Assembly (NCBI GenBank): GCA_903893935.1
Contig: CAITOD010000514.1
Coordinates: 1-5,985, forward strand
Length of the DNA: 5,985 bases
Reading direction: 5' to 3'
Source: an uncultured Sphingomonadales bacterium
Lineage (GTDB): Bacteria > Pseudomonadota > Alphaproteobacteria > Sphingomonadales > Sphingomonadaceae
Shown piece after piece: positions 1 through 5,229 of the stretch (position 1 is its first letter; the number at the start of each line of letters is the position of its first letter). The translations under genes were made by a program, and so were the position numbers. The notes beneath the pieces are model-generated. The model was not told where the DNA came from. It saw only the letters and a list, made by a program, of their open reading frames with translations, and made no database searches.

Positions 1-710
1 GCCAGCGGCGGCAATTGCCACGCGGGCATGACCAGCGAGACCGAGCCCGCCAGCGCGACGCCCCAGCTTTCCGGGTGGGCGAACACGCCCAGTGCGATGC
101 CGGCGACGATGACCAGCAAGGCGCCGGGCCATTGGGGTGCCCGGCGGAACGCGAGCAATGCCGCCAGCGCAGTGCCGCCCACTATCAGGCTGGGCCAGTG
201 CCACTGCGGCGCGTGCAGCGCGAGCCCCGCCAGCACCGCGCCGATGGTCGATCCGGGCACGCTCAGCCGCACCAGGTGCGGCAATTGCTTGATAATGATC
301 GTCGCGGCGAGCCCGAGCGCAAACCCGCGCAGCACCGGCCGCGACACGAACCCGGCGAGCCCCCCCATGCGGAACTGCCCGAGCCCCACGAACATCACCC
401 CGACCATCAGCGTCATTGCGGTCGCCAGCGTGTCGCGATCCACCGCGCCAAACGCCTGCGGCGCCGCAACCAGCCCGCCCAGCGCCGCCGCAAGGATCGA
501 CGCCGACGAAGACGTCGCCGATACCACCGCAAACCGGCTACGCCCGACCAGCGCATAGACCAGCCCGCCAATCACTCCGGCCACCAAAGCGCGCCCCGGC
601 GCCAGCCCCGCAATCCCGGCATAGGCCACCGCCTCGGGCACCAGCAGCCCCGCCACGGACAACCCGGCCAAAACATCCAGCAATCTTGCGCGCCAACCGT
701 TGCCCGCCAT
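1..710 (-). CDS. SulP-family inorganic anion permease, N-terminal part (runs off the left edge)
   Basis: This is the N-terminal 236 codons of an inner-membrane SulP (SLC26-like) transporter; relatives move sulfate, bicarbonate or other anions, and the substrate cannot be told here. The start ATG (708-710) has a good ribosome site, AAAGGGAGAG, ending three bases upstream. After a short basic N-terminus the protein reads LLDVLAGLSVAGLLVPEAVAYAGIAGL (residues about 10-36), the typical first SulP segment with its PxAxAYA motif. It continues GLVYALVGRSRFAVVSATSSSA (about 49-70), matching the conserved second and third membrane segments. Several further hydrophobic segments follow (about 97-110, 126-140, 155-166, 174-188, 196-211). 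The rest of the membrane domain and any C-terminal STAS domain lie outside the window. It follows btuB on the same strand after 65 bases with no clear terminator, so read-through from btuB is possible. Family assignment is firm; substrate is unknown. Confidence 0.9.
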   Translation of the reverse strand, partial: MAGNGWRARLLDVLAGLSVAGLLVPEAVAYAGIAGLAPGRALVAGVIGGLVYALVGRSRFAVVSATSSSASILAAALGGLVAAPQAFGAVDRDTLATAMTLMVGVMFVGLGQFRMGGLAGFVSRPVLRGFALGLAATIIIKQLPHLVRLSVPGSTIGAVLAGLALHAPQWHWPSLIVGGTALAALLAFRRAPQWPGALLVIVAGIALGVFAHPESWGVALAGSVSLVMPAWQLPPL

Positions 711-775
711 GAACTCTCCCTTTGCGCCCGACCATAAGCGCGCGCGGCGGGTGTGCAAGCGCGGGCCGCGTCGCT
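711..775 (-). other. Intergenic spacer between btuB and the SulP gene
   Basis: Sixty-five bases lie between the btuB stop and the SulP start. The spacer is very GC-rich and alternates GC/CG near 738-750, but it lacks a clean hairpin followed by a T-run on the minus strand, so I see no intrinsic terminator. I also see no convincing -10/-35 pair. Its only clear element is the SulP ribosome site at 714-723. Co-transcription of the two genes is therefore plausible but not shown. Confidence 0.5.
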
Positions 776-2713
776 TCAGAAATGCCCTCTCAAGCCCAGA
801 TACGCCGTGCGGCCGAGGCTGTTGTAGCCATAGGCGGTCTGGTAGTGGACGTTGCCGAGGTTTTCCACGCGGCCGAACAGCGTCAGGCCCTGGGGCAGTT
901 TCCATTCGGCGCGCCAGTCGACCAGCGTATAGCCCGCGAGCGTGACCGGATTGGCGCCATCGGCTGAGCTGCCCGAGTAGCGCACGGCCACGCCGGTGGT
1001 GACGCCAAAAGGAAATTCATAGCCGAGCGACGCGTTGAACACATGGCGCGGCACATGCGGCAATTGCGCGCCGAAAGTGGGCGAGCCCGGGGTGCGGTCT
1101 TCGTTGACGACCACGCTGTAATTGGCGTCGGCCATGACATGCGCGAGTTTGGCCGATTCGGTCAGTTCCAGCCCGCGTCCGCGCGCCGCATCGATATTGG
1201 CGTAATAGCCGTAGAAGTTGATGAAGCACGCCGGTTCGGTCGATGTCGCGGTGCAATAGGCAAATGTGATCAGGTTGGTGGTGCGGCGTTCCCACCAGGC
1301 AGCACCCAGTTGCACCGCTTTGCCGAACAGCGCGCGTTGCGCGCCCACTTCCCAGCCGCGGGCATGTTCGGGGCGCAGCGCGGCGTTACCGTAATCGCTG
1401 TAAAGCTGGTAGAGCGAAGGCGCCTTGTAGCCTTCATCATAGCTCACGCGCAAAACGGTGGTGCCCGCATCGGGGGTGTAAGCCGCGCCCGCGCTGAACA
1501 CCGTGTTGCCGCCGAATTGCGACTGGTGGTCATAGCGCACGCCGCCGTTCAGCGTCAGCCCGGCGAGCGGCGACACCCGCGCTTCGCCATAGACACTGTT
1601 GGTGTTCGCGCGTTCGGGGAACAGTTCGTAAGGCTGCACCGCGTCGTAAGGCGAACCGACGCGCATATGCTGTTCTTCGCGTTCGGCACCGAACACCAGA
1701 TCAATGCCTTTGGCGGCGGCGAGCGTGCCCTCGTATTCATAGCGGCGCGTGCGGCCATGGCCGACGAAGGTCAGCGCGGGGCTCGCCTGGTAGACCGGGT
1801 TGGCGGGGTCGAGATCCTCGTTGTCGGTTTCGTCCTCGATCACTGCCAGCCGGTTGCGCAAGTGCCCGTCGAACAGCGCGACATTGAGCCCGGCATAAGC
1901 CGACCACTGTTTGGTAAGCCCGTAGTCGCCCGCATAGATGCCCGTCGGCAGCGTATAACTGTCGGAAAAGCTGTTGCGCGCATTGTCCCAGTAGCCGCGC
2001 AGATCGAATGAAACATTCGCGGCCAGATGAAAAGTGGCGGTCGCACTCGCGGCCTGGCGGGTAAAGCCGTTGGGCACGGTGCCGCCAGCAAGCGCAGGGA
2101 TGCCTTCGGTGGTGAACGCGCTGCCCGAAATGCGCCAGTCGACCAGCGTCGACGTGCCGCCGACCCCGGCATGCGCATCGACGGTCTGGTGCGTGCCGGC
2201 TTCGACCGCGATATCGGCCTGCAAGGGGCGGGTCGGCGCAACCGTGGTCACATTGACAATGCCGCCGATCGCGTCCGAGCCCCACAGGATCGATTGCGGT
2301 CCGCGCAGGATTTCGACCCGCGCGATGTCGTCGGTGAACAATTGCGAAAAATCGAACCCGCCGCCGATCGCGGTCTGATCGGCGATGCGCATGCCGTCGA
2401 TCACCAACACGGTCTGGCTCGGATCGGCGCCGCGAATGCGCAAGCTGGTGGCACTGCCATAGCCGCCGTTGCGCGCGAGGGTGAGGCCCGGCGTGGTCAC
2501 CAGCACATCGCTCAGCGCGAGCGGCTGCGCCAGTTCGAGCGCGCGCGCGTCGATCACCGTCACGCTCGATGGCACCCGGTCGGCTTCGACCGGGGTGCGC
2601 AGCGAAGTGACGATAATCGTGTCGCTGCCGTCGGGTGCGCTATCGGCCAAAGCGGTCGCAGGCAGGCACAATGCGGCTATTGTTGTCAGGGCAGTCATCG
2701 TCGCACGCGTCAT
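776..2713 (-). CDS. btuB: BtuB-type TonB-dependent vitamin B12 (corrinoid) outer-membrane receptor
   Basis: The 645-residue protein is an outer-membrane beta-barrel receptor that imports cobalamin using TonB energy. A signal peptide (about 1-23, ending ATALA) precedes a TonB box, DTIIVTSLR (31-39), very like DTLVVTANR of E. coli BtuB. The plug domain (about 46-158) contains LSDVLVTTPGL, LRIRGADPSQTVLVIDGMRI and VEILRGPQSILWGSDAIGGIVNV, all close to BtuB. The barrel ends VENLGNVHYQTAYGYNSLGR and a terminal Phe, the usual barrel-assembly signal. A cysteine pair (487, 496) may form a loop disulfide. It is slightly longer than E. coli BtuB (614). The start at 2711-2713 is chosen because AAAGGAT sits seven bases upstream and it gives a normal signal peptide. 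A GTG 22 codons further up keeps the frame open but has no such support. A cobalamin riboswitch in its leader independently supports B12 as the substrate. Confidence 0.95.
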   Translation of the reverse strand: MTRATMTALTTIAALCLPATALADSAPDGSDTIIVTSLRTPVEADRVPSSVTVIDARALELAQPLALSDVLVTTPGLTLARNGGYGSATSLRIRGADPSQTVLVIDGMRIADQTAIGGGFDFSQLFTDDIARVEILRGPQSILWGSDAIGGIVNVTTVAPTRPLQADIAVEAGTHQTVDAHAGVGGTSTLVDWRISGSAFTTEGIPALAGGTVPNGFTRQAASATATFHLAANVSFDLRGYWDNARNSFSDSYTLPTGIYAGDYGLTKQWSAYAGLNVALFDGHLRNRLAVIEDETDNEDLDPANPVYQASPALTFVGHGRTRRYEYEGTLAAAKGIDLVFGAEREEQHMRVGSPYDAVQPYELFPERANTNSVYGEARVSPLAGLTLNGGVRYDHQSQFGGNTVFSAGAAYTPDAGTTVLRVSYDEGYKAPSLYQLYSDYGNAALRPEHARGWEVGAQRALFGKAVQLGAAWWERRTTNLITFAYCTATSTEPACFINFYGYYANIDAARGRGLELTESAKLAHVMADANYSVVVNEDRTPGSPTFGAQLPHVPRHVFNASLGYEFPFGVTTGVAVRYSGSSADGANPVTLAGYTLVDWRAEWKLPQGLTLFGRVENLGNVHYQTAYGYNSLGRTAYLGLRGHF

Positions 2714-2865
2714 CGCGGGTATCCTTTCGCAGTCAGACACGACCGCATGCGGCCCGACCCGCGACAGGGGCATCGACACGACGACACCCCCGCGCGGGCA
2801 AGACCCACGCGGCCAGGCTGTCGCTCGTCAGGGACAAACCCCGCTCGCGCCGAACACCCCTGTCG
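2711..2865 (-). promoter_or_regulatory. Putative expression platform of the btuB riboswitch (two exclusive helices)
   Basis: The leader between the aptamer and btuB holds two inverted repeats that share bases. Helix A pairs 2853-2865 with 2762-2774: nine Watson-Crick pairs, CGACAGGGG with CCCCTGTCG, then four more inward of which three are G-U. Helix B pairs 2757-2766 with 2711-2720: seven Watson-Crick pairs, CGCGGGT with ACCCGCG, extended through the AUG by a U-A and two G-U pairs. Bases 2762-2766 belong to both, so the two cannot coexist. Helix B would hide the start codon and hold the ribosome site in its loop; helix A would free it. No T-run follows any hairpin, so control of translation is more likely than termination. 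The pairings are read directly; their role is inferred. Confidence 0.5.
2721..2727 (-). promoter_or_regulatory. btuB ribosome binding site (decides the start)
   Basis: On the minus strand AAAGGAT lies seven bases before the ATG at 2711-2713. It supports this start over the upstream in-frame GTG at 2777-2779. The site lies in the loop of a predicted helix that covers the start codon, so its access is probably what the riboswitch controls. Confidence 0.75.
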
Positions 2866-2883
2866 GCACGAAGAACGACTGCG

Positions 2884-3045
2884 GCAGGCAGGTCTCCTGG
2901 CTTGCGGGTCATCGCGTTTCCGGCGCCTTCTCGGGACTGCGGTCCCAATGGCAAATGGCCGGTCGGCTATCCGCTTACAGTTGCAGGGGCAGCCCGGGGT
3001 TTTCACCCGAGTTCCCTTTTGATCCCCGCAAGGGGAACCTGTCGC
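2884..3045 (-). promoter_or_regulatory. Cobalamin riboswitch (B12 aptamer) in the btuB leader
   Basis: All the expected blocks of the cobalamin aptamer appear in order on the minus strand. GGTTCCCC with its hairpin comes first (about 3039-3022), then AAAAGGGAAC and the TCGGGTGAAAACCCCGGG stem (about 3019-2993). The core CTGCAACTGTAAGCGG follows (2986-2971), then a GCCATTGGGA L5-like element (about 2952-2943, consensus GCCACTGG). Next come GAAGGCGCCGGAAACG and finally the B12 box AAGCCAGGAGACCTGCC (2903-2887). The aptamer binds adenosylcobalamin or a related corrinoid in the nascent mRNA and normally lowers expression of the gene downstream, here btuB, giving feedback control of B12 uptake. 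The outer boundaries are approximate. Confidence 0.97.
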
Positions 3046-3052
3046 AGCGCGG

Positions 3053-3081
3053 TGCATAAGTCGCAGGCGCCGGGATGACAA
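3053..3081 (-). promoter_or_regulatory. Probable btuB promoter just upstream of the riboswitch
   Basis: On the minus strand TTGTCA (3081-3076) is followed, after a 17-base spacer, by TATGCA (3058-3053). This is a good -35 and a moderate -10 for a housekeeping sigma factor. The predicted transcript start, about 3046, falls right at the 5' edge of the aptamer, which is where a riboswitch promoter should be. The fit of position and spacing is the main support. Confidence 0.55.
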
Positions 3082-3233
3082 GAGCCTGACGCGTTGCGCT
3101 CCGGGGGAGGCCGGCGGGTCTGCGCCGCGCTCGTGTACCAGCCGTCAGCGAGACTGTGGAGAAGCAGCGTGAGTGTAAGGCCAAATCACAGAGAAACAAG
3201 CTGAAAGATAAGCGAAGAACAAAAACAGGAAAG

Positions 3234-3262
3234 TGTCGCCAATTCGTAAAAACCCCTATACA
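3234..3262 (+). promoter_or_regulatory. Tentative promoter of the TPS operon
   Basis: TATACA (3257-3262) is the best -10-like hexamer in the leader. A poor -35 candidate, TGTCGC (3234-3239), lies 17 bases upstream, and the A-rich stretch just before it could act as an UP-like element. Transcription would start near 3269, giving a leader of about 100 bases. The weak -35 keeps this tentative. Confidence 0.3.
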
Positions 3263-3305
3263 AATTTCACTCGTCGCTTTGGGGAGCGTCTGATCCATGC
3301 GGATC

Positions 3306-3363
3306 GGGCGTTTTGCCCGGGGCAGGGGTGGGGCCTGGCTAGCCGCACCGGGGGCAATTGGGG
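3306..3363 (+). other. G-tract cluster in the leader of the TpsB gene (possible G-quadruplex)
   Basis: On the coding strand three GGGG runs sit at 3319-3322, 3325-3328 and 3330-3333, separated by loops of only two and one base. GGG lies at 3306-3308, GGGGG at 3350-3354 and GGGG at 3360-3363. A four-tract fold would need one loop of 10 or 16 bases, so this does not meet the strict short-loop pattern. If formed in RNA it would sit just upstream of the start codon. The tracts are plain in the sequence; folding is inference. Confidence 0.35.
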
Positions 3364-3369
3364 CGGTGC

Positions 3370-5229
3370 ATGGTTTCGGGGCAGGGCAAGTCACGTTTGG
3401 TGAAGCAGGGGTGCGTGCGGTTTTGCGGGGTGCGCCCGCCCGCGCACGGCGCAAAGGCGCGCAAGCTGGTGCTCGCGGCGCTCGCGCTGCACGTGACGAG
3501 CCCGGCGTTCGGGCAAGCGGCGAATTCAGGGCTGCCGACGCGCGAGGAATTGCAGGCCGGTGCGCCCCCGGTCACCACCGCGCCGCCGCCGGCGCGCCAT
3601 CGCCTGCGAGTCGAAGCCAAAGTCGATCGTTCGCCTTGCGCGCTCGATGCGCCGGCTTATGCCGATATCCGCATCCGCCTGACCAAAGCCGAATTCGCGC
3701 ATCTCGATCCGGTGCCGGCCGACGCGATTGCCGATACCTGGCAGAGCTATGTGGGCACCGACCAGCCGATCAGCGTGCTGTGCAAGATCCGCGATGCGGC
3801 GGCGACGCGGTTGCGCGCGCTGGGCTATATCGCCTCGGTCGAAGTGCCGGCACAGCGCATCGACAAAGGCGAAGTGCGCTTCGAAGTGCTCTATGCGCGC
3901 GTCATCGCGGTGCGCGTGGTGGGCAATGCCGGGCGCAACGCCGCGCAGCTTGAAAGCTTCGTCAGGCACCTGACCGATGGCGCGGTGTTCAACCGGTTCG
4001 AATCCGAACGCTATGTGCTGCTCGCGCAGGATATCCCCGGCTACGATGTCCAGCTCACGCTGTCGCCCTCGACCGAAGGCGCGGGGAAGATGATCGGCGT
4101 GGTGCATGTCGATGACACCCCGGTCATGCTCGATTTCACCGGGTCCGACCTCGCCGGGCCAAGCACCGGGCGGATCGGCGGCCAGTTGCGCGCCAGCATC
4201 AACGGGCTGACCGGGCTTGGCGACCAGACCACGCTGTCGGTCTTTTCGACCAGCGATGTGCACCGCCAGCAGGTCTACCAGTTCGGCCACCAGATGATGC
4301 CGGGCGGCAGCGGGCTCCAGCTTGCCGGGCATTTTACGTATGCCACCACGCATCCGGTGCTCGAAGCCGGTGCGCCTGCGATCGCCGCCACGACATTCTA
4401 CGAAAATGTCGAGGGCAGCTATCCGCTGGTGCGCCGCCTGTTTTCGACGCTGCGCGGGGTGCTGGGCCTTGATGTGGTCGATCAGAATGTCACGTTCGGC
4501 GGCGCTCCGCTCAGCCGCGACCGGTTGCGCGTGGTCTATTCGCGGCTCGATTTCGATGTGACCGATGAAGCCGGGCTCGGACCCGACGGCACCGTGCTCT
4601 ACCGGATCACCGGCAGCGCCGAACTGCGCAAGGGCCTGTCGATTTTCGGCGGCAGCCCGAACTGCGTGGCGCAGCTTGCGTTCTGCTCGACGGCGGGGTT
4701 CGTGCCGCCAGGGGTGTCGAACGGCAATCCCGAAGCGAGCGTGGCGCGGGCTTCGGCGCAGATCAATCTTCACGCGTTGCGCTGGCTCGATCTCAACCTG
4801 TCGCCGCGCGTCCAGCTGGCTTCGGGGCCGCTGCTGGGTTTCGAGCAGTTCACGCTCGGCAACAATTCGGTCGGGCGCGGTTTTTCGCCCGGCGCGATTG
4901 TCGGCGATGATGGCGCGGCGTTTTCGCTCGAAGCGCGCGGGCCGACGTATGGTGTCGATCACAACCGCCACCTGACCGTGCAGCCATATGCCTTTTCCGA
5001 CAATGGCTGGTCGTGGCGGCGGCTGTCGGCAACCCCCAATCCGCAGGAACTGCATTCGCTCGGCGCCGGCGCAAGGCTGGTGTTCGAAGGCCAGGCGCGG
5101 CTCGATCTGTCGCTGGCGGTGCCGGTCAGTTCGGTGCCGGCCAGCTCGGTGCTGCGCGCATCGGCCAAGCAGGCGCCGCTGTTTTTGATGACATTGTCGA
5201 CCGGTATTCTGCCGTGGAGGTTTCGCTGA
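3370..5229 (+). CDS. TpsB-family outer-membrane transporter (FhaC/ShlB/HecB type) of a two-partner secretion system
   Basis: The 619-residue protein would form the barrel that exports the TpsA partner encoded next. A signal peptide is visible (hydrophobic LVLAALALHVTSPAFGQA, about 33-50) after a long basic N-terminus. A Pro-rich linker (about 64-76) precedes two POTRA-like domains: about 98-178 (SVLCKIRDAAATRLRALGYI) and 179-249 (starting IAVRVVGNAGRN). The rest is a 16-strand-type barrel. The family's VRGY/F loop motif appears as SVGRGFSPG (500-508), keeping its key Arg and aromatic residue. Two cysteine pairs (90/138 and 432/439) may be disulfides. The chain ends PWRFR, so Phe is next to last, not last. 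Length fits the family. The start is uncertain: ATG 3370 is preferred, but TTG 3358 and GTG 3400, 3415 or 3430 share the frame; GTG 3430 would give a shorter, more usual signal peptide. A stop at 3340 bounds the frame. Confidence 0.92.
   Translation: MVSGQGKSRLVKQGCVRFCGVRPPAHGAKARKLVLAALALHVTSPAFGQAANSGLPTREELQAGAPPVTTAPPPARHRLRVEAKVDRSPCALDAPAYADIRIRLTKAEFAHLDPVPADAIADTWQSYVGTDQPISVLCKIRDAAATRLRALGYIASVEVPAQRIDKGEVRFEVLYARVIAVRVVGNAGRNAAQLESFVRHLTDGAVFNRFESERYVLLAQDIPGYDVQLTLSPSTEGAGKMIGVVHVDDTPVMLDFTGSDLAGPSTGRIGGQLRASINGLTGLGDQTTLSVFSTSDVHRQQVYQFGHQMMPGGSGLQLAGHFTYATTHPVLEAGAPAIAATTFYENVEGSYPLVRRLFSTLRGVLGLDVVDQNVTFGGAPLSRDRLRVVYSRLDFDVTDEAGLGPDGTVLYRITGSAELRKGLSIFGGSPNCVAQLAFCSTAGFVPPGVSNGNPEASVARASAQINLHALRWLDLNLSPRVQLASGPLLGFEQFTLGNNSVGRGFSPGAIVGDDGAAFSLEARGPTYGVDHNRHLTVQPYAFSDNGWSWRRLSATPNPQELHSLGAGARLVFEGQARLDLSLAVPVSSVPASSVLRASAKQAPLFLMTLSTGILPWRFR
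5216..5220 (+). promoter_or_regulatory. Ribosome binding site of the TpsA gene, inside the end of the TpsB gene
   Basis: GGAGG lies eight bases before the ATG at 5229 and is built from the Trp-Arg codons near the TpsB C-terminus. Together with the TGATG stop/start overlap it indicates translational coupling, so transporter and cargo are made together. It also fixes the TpsA start. Confidence 0.8.

Larger units (their letters stand above)
3082..3369. other. Divergent intergenic region between btuB and the TPS operon
   Basis: I see no gene here. Bases 3082-3180 are GC-rich and featureless. Bases 3181-3240 are unusually A-rich on the plus strand (30 A but only 5 T in 60). Bases 3292-3319 contain two adjacent small hairpins, GATCC-ATGC-GGATC and CGGGC-GTTTT-GCCCG. 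Bases 3306-3363 hold a cluster of G-tracts. The region must contain the promoter of the TPS operon. An ATG at 3297 with a GGGGAG site upstream opens a reading frame, but that frame runs out of frame through tpsB and is not accepted as a gene. Confidence 0.6.

Noticed and set aside
15..737. 240-codon open frame on the plus strand opposite the SulP gene
   Set aside because: The composition is dominated by Arg, Gln, His and Pro. The minus strand encodes a clear multi-span SulP protein.
738..775. GC-rich self-complementary stretch after btuB as an intrinsic terminator
   Set aside because: There is no stable single hairpin followed by a T-run on the minus strand.
1043..2011. 322-codon open frame on the plus strand, antisense to btuB
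   Set aside because: It lies wholly inside btuB, has no ribosome site or recognisable family, and is rich in Arg/Ala/Gly/His, as expected for the complement of a GC-rich gene.
2714..2779. Upstream GTG start (2777-2779) adding 22 residues to BtuB
   Set aside because: It would place non-signal residues before a normal signal peptide and has no matching ribosome site, while ATG 2713 has AAAGGAT at good spacing.
2027..3022. 331-codon open frame on the plus strand across the btuB 5' end and the riboswitch
   Set aside because: It runs antisense through both btuB and a conserved structured RNA and has no family resemblance.
3297..3953. 218-codon frame starting at ATG 3297 with a GGGGAG site
   Set aside because: After the first 24 codons it overlaps TpsB in another frame and gives Arg/Ala/Gly-rich sequence with no domain; kept only as a possible decoy start.
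3526..5055. 509-codon open frame on the minus strand opposite the TpsB gene
   Set aside because: The composition is His/Arg/Ala-heavy with no domain signal. The plus-strand frame has clear POTRA and barrel features, so this is a codon-bias shadow.
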